Of a stretch of DNA of 64,000 nt, positions 1 through 8,151 are shown one piece after another (positions within the stretch are counted from its first letter, which is position 1; each line of letters starts with the position of its first letter). Origin of the DNA: Kibdelosporangium aridum (GTDB lineage: Bacteria > Actinomycetota > Actinomycetes > Mycobacteriales > Pseudonocardiaceae); the NCBI RefSeq assembly GCF_900176515.1, contig NZ_FWXV01000004.1, positions 186,001 to 250,000 of the forward strand. Reading direction: 5' to 3'. Position numbers and translations under genes: made by a program. Under the pieces are notes generated by a model. It had not been told where the DNA came from, did not search any database, and saw only the letters and a list, made by a program, of their open reading frames with translations.

Positions 1-191
1 ACGGCAGCGCCGTAGCCGCGCCGAGGTTCATGAATCACTTTGGCGCCGAGGCGCTCCGCGATCTCGGGTGAACCGTCGGACGACCCGTTGTCCACCACGA
101 TCGCCCGGTACCCAGCGGGCATCGCGCCAAGCACTGACGGCAGCGCCGCGGCCTCGTCGAGGCAAGGCAGCACCACATCGACCATGTCCAT
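1..191 (-). CDS. Family 2 glycosyltransferase, 5' part only
   Basis: The minus strand opens at ATG 191 and reads MDMVDVVLPCLDEAAALPSV, the start of a GT-A fold family 2 glycosyltransferase. The nucleotide-sugar binding segment follows at about residues 34-42 (VVDNGSSDG), with the invariant Asp, then EIAERLGAKVIHEPRRGYG. The window edge cuts the gene after about 63 codons, so acceptor specificity cannot be judged. It diverges from the membrane-protein gene on the plus strand. That pairing is common where a lipid-linked sugar transferase sits beside a GT-C-like membrane protein. Confidence 0.85.
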   Translation of the reverse strand, partial: MDMVDVVLPCLDEAAALPSVLGAMPAGYRAIVVDNGSSDGSPEIAERLGAKVIHEPRRGYGAA

Positions 192-334
192 GAAAAGGGA
201 GTTAAGTCCATCATGGAGACTTACGTACCTGTTGCAGCGCTTACCATTTTGTGACGCCGCCGAACTTCTTACGGAGTTGTGACGGCGGCCGGTTTCAGCT
301 GGTTGTCGTGCTCGCAGGGCACTACGGTCGGCCC

Positions 335-1615
335 GTGTCCCGCGCTGTCAAAATTCGCGGCGATGTGGTCGCGCTCGCCTTGTTGGTCGCCGCCATCGCC
401 GTTGGCTTCGGTTTCGGAATCCGGCTGTACGGCAGTAAACACTTCCCAGGTGCGCCGGACACGTTCGGCGAATGGCCCATTCTCGGCCAATGGGCGCCGC
501 ACATCGGAATCGGCACGCCGCTGTCGATCATGGTGGCGATCGCCGTCGTCGCATGGGGTCCTTCGCTGGCTTCCCGCTTGCCATGGCGGAAAGCGCTGCT
601 GCTCGGCTACGTGGCCAGCGTCAGCTGGATTGTGTCGCTCGCGTTGATCGACGGCTGGCAGCCCGGCATCGCCGAGCAGCTCACCAGCCCGGACGAATAC
701 CTCAAAGAGGTACCGGGGATCACCGATATCGGTGTCTTCCTGCGCACGTTCTCGTCGAGAATCCTGGATTTCCAGCCGGATTCCTGGACTACGCACGTGT
801 CCGGGCATCCGCCGGGCGCCACGCTGGTGTTCGTATGGCTGGACCACCTCGGCCTGTCCGGCGGTGGCTGGGCCGGGATGCTGTGCATTCTCGTCGGCGC
901 CCTCACGGCCGTCGCTGTTCCTGTTGCTGTTGCGGCTCTGGGGAAACCTGAGCTTGCGAAGGCCACGCTGCCGTTCATCGTGCTCTTCCCAGGCGCGGTC
1001 TGGCTGGGAACGTCCGCCGACGCGATGTTCGCCGGTGTCACGGCCACCGGCATCGCGTTGCTTGCGATGCGGACCAAGCTGTCTGCGCTGGCAGGCGGGC
1101 TGCTGCTGGGCTTCGGCGCGTTTTTGTCGTACGGCCTTGTTTTAATCGCCGTGGTGGCGTTGGTCGTGTGTGCCGTGACCCGGAGCTGGCGGACTCTGGT
1201 GCTCGGGGTGCTGGCGGCCTGCGCTGTCGTGGCGGTGTTCGCGTGGGCGGGGTTTTGGTGGTTCGACGGCTATCACCTGGTCGTCGAGCGGTACTACCAG
1301 GGCATCGCGAACGACCGGCCGTACTGGTACTGGGTGTGGGCGAACCTGGCCTGCCTCGCGCTGGTCATCGGGCCTGCGGTGGCAGCCGGGCTGCCGCGCG
1401 CCCGGCGCTTCTCATTGGTGGTGGCCGCGATAGTGGTCATCCTGATGGCTGACATTTCCGGCCTGTCCAAGTCGGAGGTGGAGCGGATCTGGCTGCCCTT
1501 CGCCGTCTGGCTGGTGCCCGCGGCCGGATTCCTGCCCGGAACTCGGCGGTGGTGGCTGGTGGCGCAGGCGGGCACCGCGCTTATGGTGAATCACTTGCTG
1601 CTGACGAACTGGTGA
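335..1615 (+). CDS. Polytopic integral membrane protein (possible GT-C-like)
   Basis: This hydrophobic protein of about 426 residues has roughly ten predicted membrane segments, the first directly after the charged start VSRAVKIRGD. A polar loop at about residues 115-170 carries a His-rich stretch (TTHVSGHPPGATLVF), a layout seen in actinobacterial GT-C-type membrane proteins, but no catalytic motif is certain. I chose GTG 335 because it puts the first membrane helix at the N terminus. The frame stays open back to 251 and GTG 308 is an alternative. It ends 5 bases before the response-regulator ATG, so the two may be co-transcribed. Function unknown. Confidence 0.7.
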   Translation: MSRAVKIRGDVVALALLVAAIAVGFGFGIRLYGSKHFPGAPDTFGEWPILGQWAPHIGIGTPLSIMVAIAVVAWGPSLASRLPWRKALLLGYVASVSWIVSLALIDGWQPGIAEQLTSPDEYLKEVPGITDIGVFLRTFSSRILDFQPDSWTTHVSGHPPGATLVFVWLDHLGLSGGGWAGMLCILVGALTAVAVPVAVAALGKPELAKATLPFIVLFPGAVWLGTSADAMFAGVTATGIALLAMRTKLSALAGGLLLGFGAFLSYGLVLIAVVALVVCAVTRSWRTLVLGVLAACAVVAVFAWAGFWWFDGYHLVVERYYQGIANDRPYWYWVWANLACLALVIGPAVAAGLPRARRFSLVVAAIVVILMADISGLSKSEVERIWLPFAVWLVPAAGFLPGTRRWWLVAQAGTALMVNHLLLTNW

Positions 1616-1620
1616 GGACG

Positions 1621-2313
1621 ATGAGCGAACAAGGCCACGTGCTGGTGGTGGACGACGACGAGACGGTCCGTGACGTCGTGCGGCGATACCTAGAGCTGGC
1701 CGGGCACAAGGTCACGCTCGCCGGCGATGGCGAGCACGCGCTCGCGCTGGTCGCCGAGTCCGAACCGGACCTGCTCGTACTCGACCTGATGCTGCCCGGG
1801 ATCGACGGCCTTGAAGTGTGCCGGCGGATCCGCCAGCACAGCGCCGTACCGATCGTGATGCTCACGGCACTCGGCGAAGAGGAAAACCGGATCGCCGGAC
1901 TGCAGCTCGGCGCCGACGACTACGTGACGAAACCGTTCAGTCCCAGGGAATTGGCGCTACGCGTGGGATCAGTCCTGCGTCGCGCTCGCACTGTGCCCGC
2001 CTCACCGAGCCGTCAGGTCGTCACCGATGACGACCTGACGCTGGAGGTCGGCGCGCGCAAGGCCATTCTGGGAAGCACTGAACTGTCGCTGACCACCAGG
2101 GAATTCGACCTGCTGCTGTTCCTGATGTCCAATGCGGGAACGGCGTTCTCCCGGGTCGAGCTGCTGGCCAAGGTGTGGGGATGGGACTTCGGCGATCAGT
2201 CCACTGTGACCGTCCACGTGCGACGACTGCGCGAGAAGATCGAAGCGGACCCGGCGAAACCGGCCCGGATCGCGACCGTGTGGGGAGTGGGGTATCGCTA
2301 TGACCGCGCCTAG
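1621..2313 (+). CDS. OmpR-family response regulator
   Basis: A 230-residue two-component regulator. The receiver domain (1-120) has the acidic cluster DDD at 11-13, phospho-acceptor Asp55 in LVLDLMLPG and the conserved Lys in VTKPF near 105. The winged-helix DNA-binding domain follows (about 130-228), with the typical LTTREFDLLLFL and VTVHVRRLREKIE segments. It overlaps the kinase start by 14 bases, so the pair is translationally coupled. No target can be deduced. ATG 1621 has an AGGACG-like site just upstream. Confidence 0.93.
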   Translation: MSEQGHVLVVDDDETVRDVVRRYLELAGHKVTLAGDGEHALALVAESEPDLLVLDLMLPGIDGLEVCRRIRQHSAVPIVMLTALGEEENRIAGLQLGADDYVTKPFSPRELALRVGSVLRRARTVPASPSRQVVTDDDLTLEVGARKAILGSTELSLTTREFDLLLFLMSNAGTAFSRVELLAKVWGWDFGDQSTVTVHVRRLREKIEADPAKPARIATVWGVGYRYDRA

Positions 2314-3364
2314 CGTGATCGATCCGTCCGAGCCGTTCAGCGCGATGGTGGAGCACGCACTGCACATCCTGCCGTTCGCGCTGGCGTTCACCGTGCCCGT
2401 GACGGTGATCGGTGTCGTTGTGCTCTACCTGCTGCGCAAAAGGCGGCTTGCGACCAACCTGACCGTGCTCGTGATCATCCCGGTCGCGGCCGTCGTCGTC
2501 GGCGTGCTCGGCGTCAGCGGGTTCATGTTCAACGCGACTCTGACCACGATGCTTTTGGTGTGCCTGCTCGTTGTGGTCGTGACGTTGCCCGCGGCCATCC
2601 TGCTTGGGCGCATGATCGCGGCTCGCAGCGTGTGGGAGCGGGAGGCGCGCGACCGCGAACGTGCCGCCGAGGCTTCGCGGCGCGAACTGGTGGCGTGGAT
2701 CAGCCACGATCTGCGCACGCCGTTGGCCGGGATCCAGGCGATGGCCGAGGCCTTGGCCGACGGCGTGGTGGCCGAACCGCGTGAGGTCGCCGAGTACGCC
2801 AACCGGATCGGCGGCGAGACCCGGCGGCTGTCCGGAATGGTCGACGACCTGTTCGAGCTGTCCAGGATCACCGCGGGAGCGCTGGAGCTGACCCTGTCCG
2901 AAGTGGCCCTCCAGGACGTCGTCAGCGACGCTCTGGCTGGTCAGCAGCCTGTCGCCGAACGCAAGAAGGTCCGTCTGGTTGCCGACGCCCAAGCGTGGCC
3001 GGTCGTGCTCGGCAGTGATCCCGAGCTCGCGAGGGTCGTACGTAACCTGGTATCGAACGCGATCAGGCACACGCCACCGGACGGAACCGTGGCCGTACAG
3101 CTTGGAGTGGATGGCACGAGTGCCGTCCTGTCAGTGGACGACACGTGTGGCGGGATCCCCGAGCAAGAGCTCGATCGGGTCTTCGAGGTGGCGTTCCGGG
3201 GCAGTGCGGCCCGCACGCCCGCCCCGCGGGGAGACGAACCGATCGGTGCGGGTTTGGGCCTCGCGATCGCCAAAGGCCTGGTAGAGGCCCACCGGGGCCG
3301 GATCACCGCGCATAACCACGGCCCCGGTTGCCGCTTTGAGGTACGCCTGCCGCTCGTCGTCTAG
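2300..3364 (+). CDS. Sensor histidine kinase
   Basis: The 354-residue protein starts with two closely spaced membrane helices (about 17-40 and 53-75) and a third hydrophobic stretch near 80-100, followed by a short linker. The HisKA domain contains AWISHDLRTPLAGI with phospho-acceptor His at about 136. The HATPase_c domain has the N box (NLVSNAIRHT), a G1-like segment (VDDTCGGIPEQ) and the G2 box (GAGLGLAIAKGLVEAH). There is almost no extracytoplasmic loop, so it probably senses the membrane or an internal signal. It partners the upstream regulator by overlap and order. Confidence 0.92.
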   Translation: MTAPSVIDPSEPFSAMVEHALHILPFALAFTVPVTVIGVVVLYLLRKRRLATNLTVLVIIPVAAVVVGVLGVSGFMFNATLTTMLLVCLLVVVVTLPAAILLGRMIAARSVWEREARDRERAAEASRRELVAWISHDLRTPLAGIQAMAEALADGVVAEPREVAEYANRIGGETRRLSGMVDDLFELSRITAGALELTLSEVALQDVVSDALAGQQPVAERKKVRLVADAQAWPVVLGSDPELARVVRNLVSNAIRHTPPDGTVAVQLGVDGTSAVLSVDDTCGGIPEQELDRVFEVAFRGSAARTPAPRGDEPIGAGLGLAIAKGLVEAHRGRITAHNHGPGCRFEVRLPLVV

Positions 3365-3516
3365 CCGTGGTGCGGCGGCTTGTTGCGCAAGTACCAGTCG
3401 TCGTCCCGCTGCTCGGGCTCTGGCTCGCGCTCGTCCTTGGTCGTATCCGGCAGAACATCGCCGAAGACCTCGTCGATCTTGCGGCGGCGTTCCTCTGGTG
3501 TCAGTTCCCGTCCCAC
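3361..3516 (-). CDS. Small conserved acidic actinobacterial protein
   Basis: A 51-residue ORF that starts at GTG 3516, inside the last codons of the MogA-like gene, with GGAG eight bases upstream. It reads VGRELTPEERRRKIDEVFGD and ends WYLRNKPPHHG. Small proteins of this form (an ELTPEERRRKIDEVFG opening and a WY..N.PPHH ending) are found next to mogA in many actinobacteria; their function is unknown to me. It is translationally coupled to the MogA gene and converges on the histidine kinase with a 4-base overlap. The composition is charged and probably partly disordered. Confidence 0.7.
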   Translation of the reverse strand: MGRELTPEERRRKIDEVFGDVLPDTTKDEREPEPEQRDDDWYLRNKPPHHG

Positions 3517-4010
3517 CCGGACAGCTCCCCGATCACATACGGGACCAGCGAGGACAGCGTGGCCATGCCGTCACGGACGGCCGCGCGCGAACCGGCCAGG
3601 TTGACCACGAGGGTGCTGCCCGACACACCGACCAGGCCACGCGAGATGCCCGCGTCCACCGCACCGGCGGCCAGACCGGACGAGCGCAGAGCCTCGGCGA
3701 TCCCGGGGATCCGCTTGTCCAGCACACCCTGGGTGGCGTCCGGTGTGACGTCACGCGGGAGCAGGCCCGTGCCACCGACGGTGACCACGAGGTCCACACC
3801 GCCGATCACCGCGGTGTTCAGCGCGTTGCGGATGTCGACGACCTCGCCCGCGACCGCGACCGTTCCATCGACGATGAACCCGGCCTCCTCCAGCAGTTCG
3901 GTCACGAGCGGACCCGGTGAATCCTCGTTCTCACCGTGCGCGATCCGGTCGTCGACGACGACGATGAGAGCCCTGCCCAGCCGCTGCGCGCTGCGTTCCA
4001 TGGGCTCCAA
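3501..4010 (-). CDS. MogA/MoaB-family molybdopterin adenylyltransferase-like protein
   Basis: This 169-residue protein has the MoCF/MoaB fold: RALIVVVDDRIAHGENEDSP at the N terminus, the MPT-binding VTVGGTGLLPRDVTPDA block at about 83-99, and SGSTLVVNLAGSRAAVRDG near the end. The family adenylylates molybdopterin or acts as its structural homologue. The Glp protein encoded farther downstream (13.5 kb) has a related fold but is a separate gene. The DNA supports ATG 4010; Met4 is a possible alternative start. The 3' end overlaps the small acidic gene. Confidence 0.88.
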   Translation of the reverse strand: MEPMERSAQRLGRALIVVVDDRIAHGENEDSPGPLVTELLEEAGFIVDGTVAVAGEVVDIRNALNTAVIGGVDLVVTVGGTGLLPRDVTPDATQGVLDKRIPGIAEALRSSGLAAGAVDAGISRGLVGVSGSTLVVNLAGSRAAVRDGMATLSSLVPYVIGELSGWDGN

Positions 4011-4095
4011 GATATCTGTATCGAGATCTGACCGTTCTATGACGTCTGGCCCGCGCGGGCTGTGCTGGGGTGATAACGGCCATAGCGTTGCTCAC

Positions 4096-5127
4096 ATGCG
4101 GGTATTGCTCACCGGCGCGGCCGGGTTCATCGGGTCCCACATCGCCGAGCAGTTGGCGACACGCGGGCACGAAGTCGTGCCGGTGGACAATTTGTTGCCG
4201 CAGGCTCATTCAGGGGTTCCAGAGTGGACATCGGACCTCGTGCGCGGCGACGTCCAGGACTACGACCTGATGACCGGTTTGTTGCGCGGCGTCGATGCCG
4301 TGTGTCATCAGGCGGCTGTGGTCGGGCACGGGCTTGATCCCTCGGACGCGCCGCTTTACGTGCGCAACAACGATCATGGGACCGCTGTGTTGCTGGCTGC
4401 CATGCATTCGGCCGGTGTCCGCAAGCTCGTCCTCGCTTCGTCGATGGTCGTGTACGGCGAGGGGCGGTACGTCTGTGAGACGCACGGTGATGTCCGGCCG
4501 GGACCGCGGGTGTCCTCGGACCTGGAAGCCGGGCGTTATGAGCCATCTTGCCCAGTTTGTGGCGATTCCGTGGCGTGGGCGCTGATCGAAGAGGACGCGC
4601 CACTGGACCCGCGGAGCACTTACGCGGCCACGAAGGTTGCCCAAGAACACCTCGCCTCGGCGTGGGCACGTCAGGCTGGCGGGAACGTATGGGCTTTGCG
4701 GTACCACAACGTGTACGGACCTCGTATGCCTCGGGACACGCCCTATGCAGGCGTGGCCTCGCTGTTCCGTTCGGCTTTGCAGCGCGGCGAAGCACCGACC
4801 GTTCTGGAGGACGGCTTGCAGTGCCGGGACTTCGTGCACGTCACGGACGTCGCGCTGGCGAACGTCCTGGCTTTGGAAAACTCAGTCTCCGGGTTCGTGC
4901 CGGTGAACGTGTGCTCCGGCTCGCCACACACCGTCGGTGAACTTGCCTACGAGCTGGCGACGGCATACGGCGGTCCTCCGCCACGGATTGTCGGCGGCGC
5001 ACGGTCCGGCGACGTGCGGCATATCGTCGCGTCGCCCGCAGGCGCACGTATGTTGCTCGGCTTCGAGGCCCAAGTCGGCTTCGCCGAGGGCGTGAAGGCG
5101 TTCGCTAGCGATCCGCTACGCGCTTGA
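4096..5127 (+). CDS. NAD-dependent epimerase/dehydratase (extended SDR)
   Basis: A 343-residue extended short-chain dehydrogenase. It starts MRVLLTGAAGFIGSHIAEQL with the GxxGxxG nucleotide site, has the catalytic YAATK (Tyr-x3-Lys) at about 176-180, and the sugar-binding ALRYHNVYGPRMP segment. It probably acts on a nucleotide sugar, as UDP-glucose epimerases do, but the substrate is not readable. An unusual insert at about residues 126-158 carries a Cys (YVCETHGD) and a CPVCGD pair, which could bind a metal. The frame is open far upstream, but ATG 4096 is where the conserved fold begins. Confidence 0.87.
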   Translation: MRVLLTGAAGFIGSHIAEQLATRGHEVVPVDNLLPQAHSGVPEWTSDLVRGDVQDYDLMTGLLRGVDAVCHQAAVVGHGLDPSDAPLYVRNNDHGTAVLLAAMHSAGVRKLVLASSMVVYGEGRYVCETHGDVRPGPRVSSDLEAGRYEPSCPVCGDSVAWALIEEDAPLDPRSTYAATKVAQEHLASAWARQAGGNVWALRYHNVYGPRMPRDTPYAGVASLFRSALQRGEAPTVLEDGLQCRDFVHVTDVALANVLALENSVSGFVPVNVCSGSPHTVGELAYELATAYGGPPPRIVGGARSGDVRHIVASPAGARMLLGFEAQVGFAEGVKAFASDPLRA

Positions 5128-5734
5128 CCTTCGCCCGGAACGCGCGGCGTGCGATCGGCCCAAGGTCGTCGACCACCTCGACCAGCACGGCAAGCTGGTC
5201 CAACGTGTCCAGTGCGTGCACGGCTCCGGCCGGGTCGATGCCTTCGTACAGTTCCAGACCGATGAACGCGGCCGACACCGCGCTGGCCAGTCCTTTCGTG
5301 TCGACAAGGTCCTTGGCCGGCGAGGTGGCGAGCACACGGATCAGCACCTGTTCAATGGCGTCGATCCACAGCTGCAAGGCGGCTCGGGTGGTCTCGGCGA
5401 GCCCTGCGTCGGTGCGCGACCCGGCCAGCAGCTGGGCGAGGATGGTGACGTTGAAGGTCTGGGATTGCTGGGTGTGCATGTCCCGGCCGACCGCGAGCAG
5501 CTGTTTGAGCGTGGTGACCTTGTCCAAGGCGGGCTGGAAGAGCTCGACCGAGGCCTTGGTGTGCGTCATGCAGGCCGCGCCGAGTAGCTCGTGCACGCTG
5601 CCGAAGTGGTAGAAAACAAGCGCTTGGTTGACCCCGGCGGCGGCTGCGATGGAGCGAGCGGAGACGCCGCTGATGCCCACGGTCCGGATGGCCTCGATGG
5701 CCCCGTCGATCAGCTTGCGGCGCGTGTCAGACAC
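5105..5734 (-). CDS. TetR-family transcriptional regulator
   Basis: A 209-residue TetR-family repressor. The N-terminal HTH spans about residues 8-50 (IRTVGISGVSARSIAAAAGVN, then ALVFYHFGS), followed by an all-helical ligand/dimer domain. GTG 5734 lies 3 bases after the stop of the DUF4166 gene, so it is the last gene of a three-gene leftward operon. Two copies of a TTGAGC-N4-GCTCAA palindrome lie upstream of that operon, and it is the obvious candidate to bind them (inference). Its 3' end overlaps the epimerase by 23 bases in convergent orientation. Confidence 0.9.
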   Translation of the reverse strand: MSDTRRKLIDGAIEAIRTVGISGVSARSIAAAAGVNQALVFYHFGSVHELLGAACMTHTKASVELFQPALDKVTTLKQLLAVGRDMHTQQSQTFNVTILAQLLAGSRTDAGLAETTRAALQLWIDAIEQVLIRVLATSPAKDLVDTKGLASAVSAAFIGLELYEGIDPAGAVHALDTLDQLAVLVEVVDDLGPIARRAFRAKVKRVADR

Positions 5735-5737
5735 GCC

Positions 5738-6394
5738 TCATTCTCTCGCTTCCTCCCGGTAGGGCTTCACGGTGGCCGGAACCGGCGTGTCGACGTACTG
5801 GGCGGTGAAGCGGCCGTGATAGCCGAAGATCGGCCCGAACCTGGGATTGCCGACAGTGACCCGGATCCGGAAGCACTCCTCGTTGTCGTCGTACCACTCG
5901 TGCAGGTCGGCAGTGCCAGTCAGGGTTTGCGGCAGAACGAAGTCGAGCCCGCCCATCCGGAACCGTTGCTCGCCGGACCGGATGTGCAGACCACCCCGGC
6001 GGTCGACGTCGAGGTGCAGATCGACCGCGATGTGCTGGTGCGTGCCGAGGTAGTCGACGATCGCGCCCCGTGCCTCGCTGTAGATCATGGTCGCGTCGAA
6101 CCGCCTGCGCAGCCCGGCCCGGACATCGAACGTGCGCACGAACGTGACCACGTCCCGCCCGAAACTGTCCTGGTAGACATGGTTCTCGATGACGAAAGGG
6201 ACATCGGTTCCGGTCTCCGGGAACAGGATGTTGCGGTTCGTGCCGAGCTTGAGGAAAGGCACGGTATGCCTGCCGCCACGCCAGATCTCAGCCATGGTGC
6301 CGGTGCCGACGCAGGACTGCTGAAAGCCGAAACGCCGTTGTAGCTGAGGATGCAGGTCCTCGAAGCGCCGGCCAAGAGCTCGCTTGAAGATCAT
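5738..6394 (-). CDS. DUF4166-domain protein
   Basis: This 218-residue protein resembles the DUF4166 family: an N-terminal RFEDLHPQLQRRFGF-type helix, an aromatic-rich beta core (IENHVYQDSFGRDVVTFVRTFDV) and a C-terminal FGPIFGYHGRFTAQYVD signature. The family's function is unknown; members often sit beside epimerases, TetR regulators or polyketide cyclase-like proteins. ATG 6394 overlaps the previous stop as ATGA, so it is translationally coupled to the SRPBCC gene. An in-frame ATG 24 bases upstream is less likely. Confidence 0.75.
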   Translation of the reverse strand: MIFKRALGRRFEDLHPQLQRRFGFQQSCVGTGTMAEIWRGGRHTVPFLKLGTNRNILFPETGTDVPFVIENHVYQDSFGRDVVTFVRTFDVRAGLRRRFDATMIYSEARGAIVDYLGTHQHIAVDLHLDVDRRGGLHIRSGEQRFRMGGLDFVLPQTLTGTADLHEWYDDNEECFRIRVTVGNPRFGPIFGYHGRFTAQYVDTPVPATVKPYREEARE

Positions 6395-6996
6395 CGCGGT
6401 GGTCGCTTTCTGAGGCATCGGCGCGCAGCAGGCACCTTGTCGGACAACGGAACGAACGCGATCAACGCGAGCAGCGGCTTTCGGGTTCTGACAGCGGCGA
6501 CGATCGCTGTCACCCTCGCTGCCACATCGACGATCGCTCGCAGACGGGTCGTCTCGGGCGGAATGTCGTGTTCAAGCCAGATCCGCAGCCGATCGAACGA
6601 CCACGCCGTGGCCCACCCCATGAGCGGCCGGAAAACCCGATCGGCTGGTGCCCAACGTGGGACGTAGTCGTAGCCGGTGAGGAACCGGATCCCTTGGTGC
6701 GTGGGGATATAACGCCAGTACCCGCTGCCACTGACGATCATCGAGAGCGGGTGGTCGGATCGGAATCGAAGTGCGGACGTGGCTTCGCGCTTGTGTGAGG
6801 TGACGCCTTCACCATGGATCCGAACGCCGAGGACGGTGGTGGAGTAGCGGAAACGCTGTGGTGTGGTGGCACCGATGTAGTTGATCTCAGTGAACCGGGC
6901 GTCCCAGCGTTGGTGCTCGGCCGGGTCCTGGGTCCGCTGCCACAGCTTCGCCATGTCGGTCCGGATCAGAGCCTCGATGTACAGCGGTTTGGGCAT
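6391..6996 (-). CDS. SRPBCC (START/Bet v1-like) family protein
   Basis: A 201-residue protein starting MPKPLYIEALIRTDMAKLWQ, with GGGGAAACC upstream of ATG 6996. The pattern of an N-terminal strand, then AEHQRWDARFTEINYI, and later ERFRY-type strands and a long C-terminal helix fits the SRPBCC ligand-binding fold (polyketide cyclase/START-like). It has several C-terminal helices, and the last 30 residues are hydrophobic then Arg-rich. It is first in an operon with DUF4166 and TetR genes. The frame is open back to 7245, but that part is low-complexity and lacks a credible start. Confidence 0.72.
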   Translation of the reverse strand: MPKPLYIEALIRTDMAKLWQRTQDPAEHQRWDARFTEINYIGATTPQRFRYSTTVLGVRIHGEGVTSHKREATSALRFRSDHPLSMIVSGSGYWRYIPTHQGIRFLTGYDYVPRWAPADRVFRPLMGWATAWSFDRLRIWLEHDIPPETTRLRAIVDVAARVTAIVAAVRTRKPLLALIAFVPLSDKVPAARRCLRKRPPR

Positions 6997-7346
6997 GGTT
7001 TCCCCACTTCGTCTACGTCCCACTGCCTGGATCTCCGCCCCTGGCTTGATCCGCCCCGATGCGTCCCGTCGCCTGATGAATCCGCCTTCTTCTTGGTATG
7101 CCATGCGGTGTGTCTTTGTGTTTGACCCGCTCGGCTGCCTTCGCGCCATCTGAGTGATCAGCCTTCTCCTGCAGGCTGACTCGCACAGCTCGCGCGTCGC
7201 CTTGCCGTCGGCAGACCTGCAGTAACTGCAGGCCTGTTGTGTCACTTGGCTGTTCTCTCGCCCGGTGGGTCATCGATCCCTCCCTGCCGATGACCCACAC
7301 GGCGCCCCTCGCACCAGTCGCTCCCCGTCGACCGTCCCTCCTGAGG

Positions 7347-7364
7347 TTTGAGCACTCGCTCAAA
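7347..7364. promoter_or_regulatory. TetR-type operator 1
   Basis: Perfect palindrome TTTGAGCACTCGCTCAAA (arms TTTGAGC/GCTCAAA, 4-base centre). The same arms recur 35 bp downstream, centre to centre, so two dimers would bind about three helical turns apart. It probably binds the TetR encoded at 5105-5734. Confidence 0.6.
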
Positions 7365-7382
7365 ACGGAGACTAGCCGATGT

Positions 7383-7398
7383 TTGAGCGACTGCTCAA
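7383..7398. promoter_or_regulatory. TetR-type operator 2
   Basis: Palindrome TTGAGCGACTGCTCAA with the same 6-base arms as operator 1 and a different 4-base centre. That is what is expected of a sequence-specific dimer site rather than a random repeat. Confidence 0.6.
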
Positions 7399-7516
7399 GA
7401 GGGATCTGTCAAATCCCCAACCCCGATTTCCCCCGACTTATCCACACCCGGCACTTATCCACAGCCGCCGTCCCCGGACCCTGCCCAACCGAACGGCAAC
7501 CCGGCAGCCTGGAAGC

Positions 7517-8119
7517 ATGAAACGCCTCCTCCGAGCACTCCGGACCACGGGCTGGGTCCGCACCGTCGCGATCCGCAAGATCATCGCGGTCGCTCTGCTG
7601 GGCCTCGCCCTGTTCCTTGCGCTGCGCCCGAACCGTGCGGCCGAGGCCCACATGCTTGTGGCCGCGCACGACCTTTCGCCCGGCACAACCCTGTCCACAT
7701 CGGACTTGAAGCTCGTCAGGGCGCCGCCGTCACTTGTGCCGCGTGGTGCGCTGACCGATGCCGCGGCCGCGACCGGTCAGGTGCTGGCCGGGGTCGCGTC
7801 CTCCGGTGAACCCATCACGTCCGCACGACTCCTCGGACCGGAGAACACTCGCATGACCACTGGATCCCCAGATGCGGCAGCGGTTCCGATTCGGCTGGCC
7901 GACGAAGGGGTAGCCGAGTTGCTGGTGCCTGGGGCCCGGGTGGACATCGTCGCGCCGGACCAAACCGTGCTCGCGTCGGGTGCGACTGTGGTGACCGTCC
8001 GGTCGACAGGGCGGTCACATGAGCAGGGCCGGTTGGTCGTCGTGGCCTTGCCCGGGCATGCCGCACCACGGGTGGCGGCGGCCTCTCTCGCCAGGGAGGT
8101 GACCGTTACGCTCCGGTGA
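7517..8119 (+). CDS. SAF-domain protein (CpaB/RcpC-like)
   Basis: A 200-residue protein with a basic N terminus, a single membrane anchor (about 16-38, IRKIIAVALLGLALFLALRP) and a SAF domain: VAAHDLSPGTTLSTSDLKLV at about 50-69, followed by a second half rich in VDIVAPD-type strands. SAF proteins of this kind are related to the Flp pilus assembly protein CpaB/RcpC. No other pilus genes are nearby, so the role is uncertain. ATG 7517 has GGAAG just upstream. The mscL gene follows 32 bases later, possibly in the same transcript. Confidence 0.78.
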   Translation: MKRLLRALRTTGWVRTVAIRKIIAVALLGLALFLALRPNRAAEAHMLVAAHDLSPGTTLSTSDLKLVRAPPSLVPRGALTDAAAATGQVLAGVASSGEPITSARLLGPENTRMTTGSPDAAAVPIRLADEGVAELLVPGARVDIVAPDQTVLASGATVVTVRSTGRSHEQGRLVVVALPGHAAPRVAAASLAREVTVTLR

Positions 8120-8151
8120 TTCTTTGTCCGTCTCTGTGAGGGAGTTGTGCC

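Larger units (their letters stand above)
6997..7516. other. 520-bp divergent intergenic region
   Basis: The region separates the leftward SRPBCC operon from the rightward SAF gene. Small open frames in it (for example 7013-7363 on the minus strand) have no homology-like pattern or ribosome site, and I reject them. It contains two TetR-type palindromes at 7347-7398. An unusually long leader of roughly 350 bases would follow if the leftward promoter lies at the operators. Confidence 0.6.

Noticed and set aside
3367..4095. Long N-terminal extension of the epimerase
   Set aside because: It is antisense to the MogA-like gene; the epimerase starts with MRVLLTGAAGFIGSH at 4096.
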